Source of the DNA: Zhengitettix transpicula
Taxonomy: Eukaryota; Arthropoda; Insecta; Orthoptera; Tetrigidae
Reading direction: 5' to 3'
DNA length: 64,000 bases
NCBI GenBank assembly: GCA_037074705.1
Contig: CM073593.1
Span: 9,057,001 to 9,121,000 of the forward strand
Shown here piece by piece: positions 44,771-56,522 of the stretch. Position numbers and translations under genes: made by a program. Below the pieces are notes generated by a model. That model ran no database searches. It was not told the origin of the DNA and saw nothing but the letters and a program-made list of their open reading frames with translations. The first letter of the stretch is position 1, and every line of letters starts with the position of its first letter.

Positions 44771-45850
44771 ATTATATATATTTCTACGTATTCGTTATTT
44801 GAAATTAATATGAAAAGTTGCGAATTTCTTTACTGTATTCATATCTTCTATTATTTTTTTATTCCCAGGAAAATGGAATTATTAACTGCAAAAATTTGTT
44901 GAACTGATACATAAATTTATAAAAGTTAAAAAAAAAATAGCGACATTTTAGGTTCGTGAAATGGACGAGATTATTAGTCCATGTTTTTCTGCCGATAGGG
45001 ACGAATTGACTATAAGGATATTGTAACAAGAAGTACTGTAATGATTACTAAGGATATGGAATTTAGATTTGAATATTTTAACATTATTAGGTTCGAGATA
45101 TGCAATAGTGAATCAAAAATAATGAAAATTGTTTAATTTAATGATTATAAATTATACACATGATTTAAACAACTTAAAAGAAAAGTTTCTACTGTTTATT
45201 GCTTCGAATTTAAGAAAACTCTTCATTTGGGGGTAAATTCTGTGAACTGTATTTTCATTTACTTTAATTTATTTGGTCAAGTTAATTTTTCTGGTGTGTT
45301 TACCGTGAATTCTTGGAAAAGTATCCTGGGTTTTCTTCGTCCAATACAGAGGACTACGAGATGAACCGCTCTAGAAATTGAGCATAAAATGGTATAGGTT
45401 TTTTTGTTTTTAATTTGTAGGACACACATTTTCTGTAAATATGCGTATGAGACTTAATCTGTAAAAAATCTTAATAATATCTTTCTATATCGCGCGTCTA
45501 TCTTACTAACCGCTTGAAAATCTTAATATCAGTTTTAGTATTCATAATAGTATGTTTATAGCTAACTGTCGACTGATTTCTAACCTGGATACAAGGGATA
45601 TTATAACATCTCTCCTCCATGCTGATTCTGTTATAAATTTCCGGTGTACGATGAGAGTTTGTTCTAATTTGTCCGCCTTCTTTTCATTTTCGCCTTTGAA
45701 AACATTTCCAGTTTAAATAAGAAATTTAAGTAATTTTTATACACGCGGGGAAAGAAAACATTTGCTGTCTGTTTCTCTTTCCGGTAATTGATCTAAATTA
45801 CCCCTAAGTAATCTGCCTTTACTCCAATTGTTTTTTGTCGTTGGCAGCCA
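44771..45850. other. no gene seen
   Basis: AT-rich DNA. Part of it (from about 45483, TCTATATCGCGCGTC) could be the 5' part of the Helitron that ends at 45958, but the match is weak. Confidence 0.35.
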
Positions 45851-45879
45851 CACCTTTTCTTACCCAGCCTAACTTCTTG

Positions 45880-45958
45880 CCTAATGATTAAAATAGAATT
45901 AAATACTTTTTCGGGTTTATATAAATAAGTACACGGGCAACGCCGGGCACCCAGATAG
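45880..45958 (+). mobile_element. Helitron 3' end
   Basis: TAGAATTAAATACTTTTTCG, GGTTTATATAAATAAGTACA, CGGGCAACGCCGGGCACCC then AGATAG before T. The last ~75 bases match the ends at 52145 and 52723, with CTAG changed to ATAG. The 5' end was not found with confidence. Confidence 0.65.
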
Positions 45959-46311
45959 TTGTCAATAAAAATCATAGGTGAAGAAGGTGTATTTTCTGGT
46001 TATGCGAGAGTTTTAAACATAGTTGATAAGCAAAATGATCTGATATTACCGGGAGCATTTAAGGAAAATGTAAGTAAAAACAAGATAAAAATTCTTTGGC
46101 AGCATAATCTAGGTGAGCCTATAGGTAAATTATAGATATTTTCGAAAATGATGTTCGCTTATATATGACTGCACATCTCCTTTTTGGTAATCAGTAAGCA
46201 GAAGAAGCGTACTTAATGCTCATAACTGGAGTGATCAATGGACTTTCCATCGGTTATATACCTCAAGAGATCACCTGGCAATTAATTACAAACATAATTA
46301 AGCAATATTAA
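45959..46311 (+). pseudogene. HK97-type phage prohead protease pseudogene
   Basis: Prohead proteases (peptidase family S78) cut the scaffold and coat of tailed-phage heads during maturation. From 45959, directly after the Helitron end, a frame reads GYARVLNIVDKQND, LILPGAFKE and ILWQHNLGEPIG, with the expected catalytic His at 46103-46105. It stops at 46133-46135. One base over, the match resumes (DIFENDVRLYMTAHLL from 46135), has an in-frame stop at 46195-46197, and continues AEEAYLMLITGVINGLSIGY with the catalytic Ser at 46246-46248. After IPQE the family pattern is lost, so the C-terminal third is missing or scrambled. So: one frameshift, one stop, a truncated end. No phage neighbours are seen. 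It is most simply a piece of an endosymbiont prophage moved into the host chromosome. The donor is not identifiable here. Confidence 0.85.
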
Positions 46312-46862
46312 CTTTTAGAAGAATTTTAGAGCATTTGTTGACGGGTCTTGTTGCCAACATTCTTGGTGACACAAAAAAATGTTGCCAACAATTGGTGTAA
46401 ACGCACCTTAACATGATTAACGGGCCAACTAATTAGGTAACGTTGCCTTTTTTTGGGCAATGTTCTGATACACGACACATCAGTAAAATGACACAAAAGT
46501 TGTATTACTCTTTAATATTAAAGCAATGAATTTATGAATTGTTAGATGTATGTAATGTGTACTATACAATGCTGCAATAATACTCGTAATACAGAAATTA
46601 ATGAAAGTAATAATTATTACGTTCGACTCCATAAATTGAATTTGGAACTCTTGTGTGATAATATAAAAGGAAATCTGTTTCGCGGTGTATTTACATTCTG
46701 CTTTAATTAAGTCCCAAAAGAACGCGAAACCGCCGATATTGAAAATCGACACCGCTTAAATTGCTATTTATACGAGTAAAGTTAAGATTAAATTCTAGCA
46801 GGCTCCAATAATTAATTTCTCAGAGATATTTCAGTAAAATATCATGTTAAGAATTCACGAAA

Positions 46863-46907
<45 letters not shown>

Positions 46908-47641
46908 ATATCTGTAGGATTTATAAGATAAATGTATGGGGTTTTAACAATTGAAAAACAGATGAAAAATAATCGTATCATTGAGATAAGCAAATATCAA
47001 TCTCTTCTCTCCCCGAGTTTAAAATGCTTGTAGCAGTCTCCCCACGCTAGCTTTTGTTCCTATTCTAAACATGAAAAATAATACCGTCGAATCATATTAA
47101 GCTATTGTTATCTGATATTTGTGTAGCAAAGCCTCGTGAGAATTTTGTTCGTCCCATTTAGGCTGCGACGGCTGCAGAAGCGTATTACTCGTATGATTTC
47201 CAATTGGATTCCAGCAGAATGAATCAAAGCTGAGCGTATCAAAGGTTCCACTAGATTCACTGCCTCTCCACTCGTCTCCATATTAAATAAACCACCGCAA
47301 CCAATAGAACTGGCAGACGTGGAGTACGCTTTATCAAATCCCGTTCTGGCTCAACCTATCTCGCTTTTAATTCACCTCCACTAAATATGCGAACAAACTG
47401 GGATCAACAATTCATTAATAGAAACCCAATTCATGGACGATATGAAGGCAGGCCTACTTCCTTTTTTTTCATAACACCCGTAATTTATGTAAAAAAATGT
47501 TGTCTAATTAAAAGATGAATCAGATATTATCTAAATAATCTTCAATATTATTTGCCATGCTTTTTTAAATATTTTTCTGTTAATTACAAGTTTACATTAA
47601 CAATATTTTTACGGATAATATAATATTTCACGTATATATAT
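46312..47641. other. no gene seen; short repeats
   Basis: Near 46350-46410 GTTGCCAACA occurs twice in direct order around GGTGACAC, which may be the end of an unknown transposon. A (TA)n run lies at about 46867-46900. The open frame on the minus strand at 46480-46752 is Ile-rich and shows no domain. Confidence 0.4.
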
Positions 47642-48588
47642 TGTAATACCAATTAATTAGGTCAGTAATTGTTTGGACATTTGAATTGTTTGAGAAATCC
47701 ATTATAGCGGTCTGATCGAACAAAGCAACAATGGAAAAGCGAGATCGCTTGCTTTGTCGAAAAGTCAAAAACGGCGTATGCGCGCTAAAACTCGAATGCA
47801 CTAGGAGTCAGTTGGTGAGGGGACATTTCAGAGGACGGAACAAATAATATTTGAGCAGAGACTAGACATCGTCAATGTATAACTAGTTAAAATTGTATAT
47901 TAATACGAAGAAAACATTCAGGCCGTAAATACTGGAAAGTAAGAGCAGTTTACGTCTACAGAAAGGAGCTAAAGAAAAGTTAGTTCGCTATGAAAGAATA
48001 AACAGTTAAAACAAAATTTTCAAGGAGCTACGTTGCAGTTAATGTCGAAATCAGTAAAAGACTAATAAATCTCCGAATCATAGGATTCCTGTAAGGCAAG
48101 CAGACATCAGATAGCTGACAATCAGGAGGATCGTCCGAGTTCCTGGGAGACTATCAATTTTGACTTCAATGGTGTCGATATTTATAATCAGTGTAAAAGT
48201 TTGCAATAGTGTATTTTCTAAGCCAAAAAGAATGCTGGTACCAGCTGGACAGTACGTAAGTAACAAAACAAAACTAATGATTAATTGTAAACGCTAATTA
48301 ATTGATAAAGTCAGATTTCGTTCGTTTGCTTTCTTCTAGTTTTTTCTTTCATTCATTGATTTAACTAGTGTTTTAATTGTCGGCAAATAAGATCCTGAAT
48401 TATTAAATAGTCAAATTATACCTTTATCGTTTCCTAATCATCAAACCCAGTAAAGGCCCTGAGAAATTAATATTTTAAATTGTAATTGTTTTTGAGTTAG
48501 AAGCCACAAAGTGATGATAAATTATATTTTATTTGTAAATTTTTTATTATCTTTTCATTTAAATAACCCCTACCATTTGATTATTACA
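47642..48588 (+). mobile_element. solo LTR, copy 8
   Basis: 947 bases with ATAT on both sides (47638-47641 and 48589-48592). Starts TGTAATACCAATTAATTAGG. TGCTGGTACCAGCTGGACAG is at 48233 and the ACCCAGTAAAGGCCCTGAGA block near 48446. No 3' module, so it gives the basic form of the LTR. Confidence 0.88.
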
Positions 48589-48592
48589 ATAT

Positions 48593-49190
48593 ATTATGGT
48601 AATCACAAATGAAAGACAATTATATCGCCACGTTAATGCGTCAATTTGTAGTCATTTAAATATTAAAATTATAAGATGTTTAAATAAGTATCAAAATTTT
48701 AAAATAGACAAACAAATTAATTTATTAACGCACAAACAATTATAATTTAGACAAGTTATTGAGACAAATAAATTTCAATTTACTTTATCAATTAATATTT
48801 ACAACAAAAAAAACAGGGTCGTTTACTGGGCCTTTAATAAAGAAAATACTTGTTTACAATAAAATTTTATGAAGCTATTATGGACTTAACTGATCAATAG
48901 GTTATTTCAATGAAAAAACATAAAATATGAACTTTAAATTCTGAATGAAATTCGAAATCTGGCGATAATATCTTTACATACGAGTTTACAGATAGTAATT
49001 CTGTGGAAGTTTACCATACTGTCTCTGGTACTCCAGGAAATTGTCTCATTCGTACACACAAACTTCTTGCACTTTATAGACAGGCCATTTTTATCCACTG
49101 ACTCTAATTAACACTTTTAATTTTGCTAAAGTTGGTTCACTGTTCGTTTAAGAAATCCTAATATCTCTAACTGTTTAAATGTTGTTACAT
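48593..49190 (-). mobile_element. decayed LTR, minus strand
   Basis: Contains CAGGGTCGTTTACTGGGCCT at 48817 and, near its left end, ATCGCCACGTTAATGCGTC, the reverse of an AACGTGGCG-type module. The 5' end is lost near the Helitron relic that follows. Confidence 0.5.
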
Positions 49191-49759
49191 GTATCCAGGC
49201 ACTTTCTGGATTTTATACTTTTCGTCAGTCCACTGCTATATTTCCAAGACGACTTTACTGAAGCTCGCCTCCCCACAGACATCTAATCTAAAACAGATGA
49301 ATCTAAATATTCCTATTCTTTCGACCGATATTACATTATGTGAACAGCTACAAAATACATTGAATTTTAATGCATCAGTCCCAACAAACACACCGCCGAA
49401 TTTCTTCTTAAATATACTCCCGCAAGGATCGTAAAGTATTTCGTATTGTTTTTTTAATTATTCGGAAATTATTACGAGAAAAGGAACTACTTCCTTTGTT
49501 CGTCGAGTAGTAACGTCTCTCTTGCGTGTGTTGTGACGTCATGATTCTTGACGCGCAGTAATTTAACACAAAAAAGATCAAATTTTTCAATTATAATTCT
49601 TTCTACCTCTTTGCCATCTGTTTCTCACCCCCACAGTACCGTTTCTCGTGTTTTTAAGAATACGTGTACCAAGTTTTCTTGCAACCTGCCCACGCGTTAA
49701 AATTTGTATAAAGATTAACGTAAATACATACAAACATACCCGATATTTTATTATATAGA
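49190..49759 (-). mobile_element. Helitron relic, minus strand
   Basis: The minus strand begins TCTATATAATAAAATATCGG at 49759, preceded by A, as expected for insertion between A and T. It continues GTATGTTTGTATGTATTTAC, ACGCGTGGGCAGGTTGCAAG, TACTGCGCGTCAAGAATCAT, GACGTCA, and the GAGTATATTTAAGAAGAAAT block also seen at 51930. The CTAG end is missing. Confidence 0.6.
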
Positions 49760-49919
49760 TGGTGAGTAGAAAAATTTATTATCCATAAAGCCTCCTGTAG
49801 TTTTGGTAATTTTGTTTGCACAATGCACAATATATCATTAAAAATGAAATACACAGAATCTTGTATAATGTAATTTAAAATTTCTGTTGTCTTTATGTTA
49901 ATACTATAGGCATAAGAAG

Positions 49920-50055
49920 TGATAATATAAACACAACGCAACGTTTCTAGAAGCCTAGCATTTGTCTCTCTCTAGGCTCTTGCTTTTTTTTCTGCACCTG
50001 AAGAAAGGAACAAGGCTTCCAGAAACGTTGTGTGTTATTTATATTATCACATCTT
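49920..50055. repeat. inverted repeat with Penelope-like end motif
   Basis: GATAATATAAACACAACGCA..ACGTTTCTAGAAGCC (49921-49955) is the approximate reverse of GGCTTCCAGAAACGTTGTGT..TATTTATATTATC (50013-50049). The right arm contains CACCTGAAGAAAGGAACAAG, close in type to the 3' repeats of Penelope-like retroelements. A related motif in direct orientation lies at 55019-55060. Confidence 0.45.
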
Positions 50056-50310
50056 TTTTCTGCATTTGGATATCTTTGTCATTATTAATTTTCAACAGAC
50101 GTAAATTTTACATTTTAATACTAAAGAGTTTTTGATATTATGCACAGTATTCGTTGCATTTATAAATAGCCCGCAAATAATAATTTGTTGTGCTGACCCC
50201 ATATTTATGGTTGCCATGCGTTCCGATTAATCGGGGTTGTCCCTGGTTTTATGCCTCGAGTACCAGAATCCCGAAATCACCTTTCCGGACGCCCAAAAGT
50301 CCCAGTTTTC

Positions 50311-50472
50311 AATCCTAACGCAGAGAAAGTATTCTCGTCCATGGAGATTAAATAGACAGATGAAAGTATTCTACAGTGCATTGCAAAATATGATGTAAAT
50401 TGTTGCCAAATACATGATTATGTACTTAAAAATAGAGACGTCTTGGAGAAGGCCAAATCTAATAAAAAATAT
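50311..50472 (+). pseudogene. hAT-type transposase C-terminal scrap
   Basis: One frame reads NPNAEKVFSSMEIK, a stop, then TDESILQCIAKYDVNCCQIH and DYVLKNRDVLEKAKSNKKY. This resembles the NAAVERVFS.M...TDERNRL...V...L..K.N...C..FY....K motif of the hAT dimerisation domain. It is short and interrupted. The GC-richer CGTTCCGATTAATCGGGGTT..GTCCCTGG stretch at 50218-50300 belongs to the same worn repeat. Confidence 0.45.
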
Positions 50473-51049
50473 GCAAATTTATGTTTAAAATTCTTTGTAT
50501 TTCCACTTTTTTGGCATGCAAGAATTCTGGCGGAAGTAAATTCGATATTAATACCACACAATATCTCTAAAATCGTCGTTTCTTACGTCAAGTGATGAAA
50601 AATTGTGAGCGCTGTAAAGAACGACATTCAGCATACCCACAATATCTCAAACATTGCATTTGTTTGTGCATTTAAACTTATAATTAAATGTGGGTCCAGT
50701 AAAAAACCTCCGACACGCACGTGCCTGATGCACGTTTTCCCGACTACAATATCCCGATTGACGTTTGCCAGGCAGGAGAAAATCGCGATTAAAATTTGTC
50801 CGACACTACATTATCCCGACTCACCTTTTCCTGACATGTCACATTCCCGATGGGTTATTTTCCCGAAAGGTGAGTTTTTGCGAAATAAAACATAATATTA
50901 ATACTGTAGAACACTTAATAAGTTATTTATCATACAAGATTATTATTGTAAATTAAGTTATTCATTACTGCGCCGAAAATTTTCAACCAAGCTTGGTACA
51001 AATAATACTTATGATTCAGGAACCAACCTCGTGGATTTAAAATAACTTT

Positions 51050-52145
51050 AGCACCCCGATGGGGGCGGAAGGGGGTGGAATTTTCAAAATTCAAAATATG
51101 CGATAACGGCCTATATCGACACCGAATAAATAGTTTACGGTTTCACTTAAATTCATAATGTCACTCCCGATGCTTTTAGTGTGGAATTTCATCCCCTAAC
51201 GACATAAGGGTAGGTATAAGGTGCGACAACTACCAAGACAGATTTCAAATCTAGTGTTTTAGAAGTCGCTGAGTTTATTTATAACATCCCAGCAGGGTTG
51301 AGATAGTTTCATCCCTAGAGGTGGAGGAGAAAAGGGGTGATCATAATCCCCAGGCACGGGCACGGACGGGGTGGAATTTTTAAAACGTATTACATCGTCG
51401 ATATTAACGTGGAATAAATAAATGTCAGGGCCATTGGCGTTGATAGTATTTCTACCGATGTTGTTTGTAAAATTTCAACCCCTTTCAACGTGAGAGGGGA
51501 GATCGCTTAAGGGTGGGGGATGAAATATTCTAACATCCTACGACAACCGATATTTGATTCGGATAAATATTTTTGGGGGTCAAAGAGTTGATAATGATTC
51601 TAGCAATTTATATTTTTTCAACCCCTTAGAGCATGGTAAAGAAGCACCCTTAGGGTGGGTATGGAAGGGCGTTACAAGGAAATAACGGGAAGACAACCGA
51701 GATTGGATTCAAAACCAAGGTTATGGATGTCGCCGAGTTAAATTATGACAACCAATTTGCTCATTTAACCCCCAGGATTTGGGTGGTTAGGGATGGATAT
51801 TTTGAAACATGCAATCACGGCGGTTATTAGCGTAGAATAAATATTTTCAAGTGTTAATTAGATTGATTGTATTTCTACTGATGTTGTGTGTGTAAAATTT
51901 CAACCTTTATCTTGCAGAACTCAAGGAGTATATTTAAGAAGAAATTAGGAGGTATGTTTGTTGCGACTGATGCAATAAAATTCAATGTATTTTATAGCTT
52001 TTCAATTAATGCACTATCGGTCTAAACAATGTACGGAACAGTTAGATTTAGGTTAAATAACTTCTGACTTAAGATTAATATAGAATTAAATACTTTTTCT
52101 GTTTTATATAAATAAGTACACGGGCAACGCCGGGCACCCAGCTAG
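51050..52145 (+). mobile_element. Helitron-like sequence ending at 52145
   Basis: Repeats of the 3.9-7.7 kb array type (CCGATATT..ATTCGGATAAATATTTTTGG near 51550, GGGCGTTACAAGGAAATAAC near 51672, GGATGTCGCCGAGTTAAATT near 51725) run into the GAGTATATTTAAGAAGAAAT block and the end CGGGCAACGCCGGGCACCC then AGCTAG at 52145. Its left limit inside the foldback arm is unclear. Confidence 0.55.
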
Positions 52146-52723
52146 TCTATATAATAAAAAAGGATGTATATTTGTATGTATGTATGTATTTACGTTAATT
52201 TCTATACAAATTTAAAAGCGTGGATAGATTGCAACAAAAATTGGTACACAAATTCTTCAAAACACGAGAAACGGTACTGTGAGGGTGAGAAACGCCTAGC
52301 ATACATGTGGAAAGAATTATAATTAAAAACCGTGATCATTAAATATTAAATTACTGCGCGCCAAGAGACAATGACGTCACGCGAGAGAAAGACGTTACTA
52401 CGCAACGAACAAAGGAAATATCTCCTTTATTAGGAATTAAATAAAGCAGAAATATTTTCTTCAGCAATACTCCATCGAATGGTAATAAAGAAGAATACGA
52501 ATTACTTTACCATCCTTGCGGAAAATGTAAGTTAATTTTCGCGCTATATTAGTTGTGAGTCTAGCTAACAATTTCATCAATGTAATATTTCGTAATGTAT
52601 GAAGACTGAGTGACAATTGAAAATTATATCCTGAAATACTAAGGAATATATTTAAGTATTCAATTAAATACTTTTTCGAGTTTATATAATTATGTACACG
52701 AGCAACGCCGGGCACCCAGCTAG
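52146..52723 (+). mobile_element. short Helitron, both ends intact
   Basis: Starts TCTATATAATAAAAAAGGAT immediately after the CTAG of the previous element and ends CGAGCAACGCCGGGCACCC then AGCTAG before T. 578 bases, non-coding. It serves as the reference for the related relics at 2330, 9886 and 49190. Internal GACGTCA and CTGCGCGCCAAGAGAC blocks are shared with those. Confidence 0.72.
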
Positions 52724-54462
52724 TAATTAAAATAATTTTATATCACTTGAAATAGGTGTCAGGTTTTAGTGTGGAATTTCATTACCTAACGACATAAGGG
52801 TAGGTATAAGGACAACTACCAAATCTAGTGTTTTAGAAGTCGCTGAGCTTAGTTATGACATCCCAGCAGGGTTGAGATAATGTTTCACCTCTAGGGTGAC
52901 GTGGTTGGCAGTTGTTGATTATAATAATTTCATGCTGACCAGTATTTTGGTAGTCTCTGAATTTAGTTCTGCCATTCCAGCAGGGTTAAGTTTGAAAGCT
53001 GTGGCGGCCTATGACAATAATTAGGGGGAAAATGATTTAATATACCGAATTTAGATACATATTCGACAAATAATTTTTCTTCAAATCTTAATCGCGTGAA
53101 TCAATTCCAATGAAACTTTGTACTCGTGTTACTTATGTTCCGGAATCAAACAATGTTGTGTTGAGACATCCCATGCATGCGGAGGGGGAAGGGGTGGAAC
53201 AGGGATGCACTTCAAAATGAAATACCACCGATATTAGCTTTGAATAAATGGTTTTGGACTTCGGTGATGTTAATTCTGTTACTATCGATGTAAATAAAGT
53301 TTTAACTTCTTTAGAAAGTGGTGCGATTGGGAAGTGAATGCGCGTAACATTTTATACGTATAGGACAGTTCTGTATTATTTTCACATTCTTAAAGGTACT
53401 GCACGTATTTTTTACTCTTAATGTACGTGAATATTATGGGACTCATATCACTGGGATGTTAGTGACTCACAGTTCCGTGAATATACTTTTCTTGATACGG
53501 AGAGTATTTTGGAAATTTTAAAAATGGTAAGTAATTTTTATTTAAAATTGTTAATTTTTTAAATTGAAGAGTTACAATCCTAAATAAGTTTTATAATTAA
53601 ACAGCGTATTTACCGTTAGCATTGCAACACTAACACGGTGCCTGGATATATTTTATTACGCCCCCACGCCCAGGGGTTAAACGTTAACTTAACCCTGCTG
53701 GGATGCCATAACTAAGCGCAGCGACTAACATGACACCTATATCAAGTGATATAAAATTATTTAAATTATTATGATAACCTCTTTCCACCTCCACCTCTAG
53801 GGGTAAAACTATTTCAACCTTGCTGGGATGTTATAAATAAACTCAGCGACTTCTGAAACACTAGATTTGACATCAATCTTGGTATTTGTCGCAGTTTTGT
53901 GTCACCCCACCTCATACCTAAGGGCCGTGAATTTAGATCTGCCATTCCAGTAGGGTTAAGTTTGAAAGCTGTGGCGGCCTATGGGGATGCCGTTAGGGGA
54001 AGAAATTTGACACTAAAAGCATCGAGAATGACATTCTGAATCTGAGTGACACCGTAAACTATTTAATCGGCGCCAATATAGGCAGTTACCGCATATTTGG
54101 TTTTTATTGTTATTTTATATCCTCGGGGTTGATTCCTGAATATTAAGCGTCACGTACACCAAGTTTCGTTGAATTTGTTCGACGCAATAATAAATAACTT
54201 AATGTACTATAATAATCACCTATAATAAGATAAGTAACATTAAGTGTTCCACAATATTAATATTATGCTTTATTTCCTAAAAGTCACCTTTCGGGAAAAT
54301 TACCTGTCGGGAAAAGGTGAGTCGGGATAATGTACTGTCGGGAAAATGGGGATCGGCATTTTGTCTTGTCGGACAAATGTCAATCGGGATAATAACCTGT
54401 CGGGCAAACGTCAATCGGGATATTGTTGTCGGGAAAACGTGCATCGGACAAACGGCCGGATC

Positions 54463-55018
54463 CCATTAAATGTAGTAGAAAGCGATGTAATGAAAGTGAA
54501 CAATAGCTATCATCCCTTATCGTTGGGGTAATTTCTTTGCTTTTATATCAATATATTAATACGCTCGTAGATAGGAAGAACAGGTTAGATCCTCTTTAAT
54601 AAAATAGTTTGCTATCAAGTTATGCTATTATTTCACGATCATAATCTTGTATAATTTAACTGCCGACTTATTTCCTTTTTCGTGTTAGCTGTTGGAAACT
54701 CCACGGAATAAAATTTGAAGATAAATATAGTTATAATTTATTTAATTACTGTTATATCTTTAACGTTGCTTTAAATTATATAATTTTATGTAATGAACAT
54801 TATTTGTTTTCTTAACTTTGTAATTGTAATATTTTCTTATTTTCTTGTAGTCTTATATTATGATGTATCGTATTTCCTCGACTGAGGAATAATAGAATGA
54901 ATACTAGTAAATCTAAATCTAAAAATATATTTGTATTTAAGTACGTATTAGCTTTGCTTTTGAGTTCGTCACGTGGTTGTGCGGTGTGTCGGTCTTTGCG
55001 ACTCTTGCGATTTTGAAT
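54463..55018. other. no gene seen
   Basis: AT-rich. A Lys/Arg-rich open frame on the minus strand (54812-55021) has no recognisable domain. Confidence 0.35.
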
Positions 55019-55062
55019 CACCTGAAGAAAGCAACAAGGATTGTGGAAATGTTGTGTACTAT
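55019..55062 (+). repeat. Penelope-like 3' motif
   Basis: CACCTGAAGAAAGCAACAAG then GATTGTGGAAATGTTGTG, the same pattern as at 49996-50032. It contains CTGAAGA and GGAAA spaced as in a hammerhead core, but the stems are poor. Confidence 0.35.
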
Positions 55063-56518
55063 TAATTCATAACTTATCTGTTTATTAACTACTTAATTAT
55101 CTAATTTTCATCTGAAACAAAAGTATTTAGCCGAGCGTGCTTGTAAAGAGAATGACCAGTACCTGCAGGCCTTCGTAAGCAAGACAGATTTCTTCGCTAA
55201 CAAAAAGCTGTTGCGTTCGTGAAATTACCTTGTCTTCAGGGAAACAAGATTAATGGAGCGTTATTGTAGCGCCAAATTATCACACGCCTGAGGTGTCCCA
55301 CAGATCCATTTACACTCATTTCCGTCGAGTAATCCAACATTTTCAAACTGAATTGAGTAAAGTAAGTAGTTCCTTCACGATACTTAAATTTCGCAATGCT
55401 CCGGGGAGCGACTGACGCATTTAAATGACGAAAAATACAAGAATCCAACGTTACCTATTACAAGAATGTGTTGTATTGTCACAATCTCTAAAATAAGATG
55501 GCATTAGCATCATTTAAGAAGAAACGAGTTAAAAATATATTAACAATAAATGATTAGTAGTTTATTATACCGGCATTCTATAAAGGTAGAATTTTCATTG
55601 ATATCCTGATCCCCGGGAATTTGGCACAAGGTAGATCAAAATCAGCAATACTATTTAAAAATGAAGTACCAGCGCGTAGCGTTCGTAGATACGATTTATA
55701 GCATGCGACCTACGAGTATGAGCTCATTAAGAGGACAGCCACAATAATTACCACAGGTGCGTGGTCTCTGCTAATTAGTGGCAAACTAACCTCACGCACT
55801 CACGCCGCGTCTTCACCTCACGCGTAGCATTCATCTGCGAATAAGTAGCGAAACATTTACTATTCTCATTTCACATTACTTCGTATTCCTCTTTATTCAA
55901 ATTTATTAATACAATTTTTGTATTTGTCTCTAATGTTTACAATTACGAGATTGTTTACTTACTTTGTATATAATGTGCTTTTCTTGGAAAAATATGTCGA
56001 GACAATCTTATAATCTATTCCCGTTTTTCAATCTCAACTGGTTGACATGAGCGTCAATGTGATATATTTCGAGGCACGCGAGCACAATATATTGCTGTGT
56101 ACTGAACATTGCGTGCACTGAATATCTGCGAGTACTGTAATATGTGAGAGTAAAAGGTAATAAAGATTAACGAATGTAATTTATTCTACAGAAATATCTT
56201 TAATTTTATTAAACCAAAATTTAAAGTTATGTTTATATTCGTAAATACATAACTTGAAACTAATTTAATCAAATGTTATCATCTTCGAGGGAAAGCAGCA
56301 TATCATAAAAGAGAATACTGAGTCCTCCGATATACCTAAAAAGACTTTCTTGCCAGATTATCTCTGGATGGTAACGTACTCTAACGACAAACCCAACAAG
56401 GTCAGTTAATAAAGCCAAAGACCACCGTATTTTGGCCCACCAACCCCTGATAGAAATTGTCTCTGTTTCATTATTTTGTTTGTAATATTAACCCTTATAT
56501 ATAAAACATTTAAAGAAT
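55063..56518. other. no gene seen
   Basis: About 1.45 kb of mixed AT-rich DNA. No frame, RNA gene or element end stands out. Confidence 0.4.
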
Positions 56519-56522
56519 ATAT

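Larger units (their letters stand above)
50700..54462. mobile_element. foldback-like element with ~500-bp inverted arms
   Basis: The left arm (about 50705-51230) and right arm (about 53930-54462) are reverse complements with scattered differences. Outer parts hold short spaced words such as TTTTCCCGAC, ATATCCCGATTGACGTTTG, TTATCCCGACTCACCTTTTC and TTTTCCCGAAAGGTGA. Inner parts share ATTCAGGAA.CAACC.CG, AATATGCG.TAAC.GCCTATA and GATGCTTTTAGTGT. Between the arms lie Helitron-type repeats and a Helitron pair. No transposase is seen. Confidence 0.65.
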
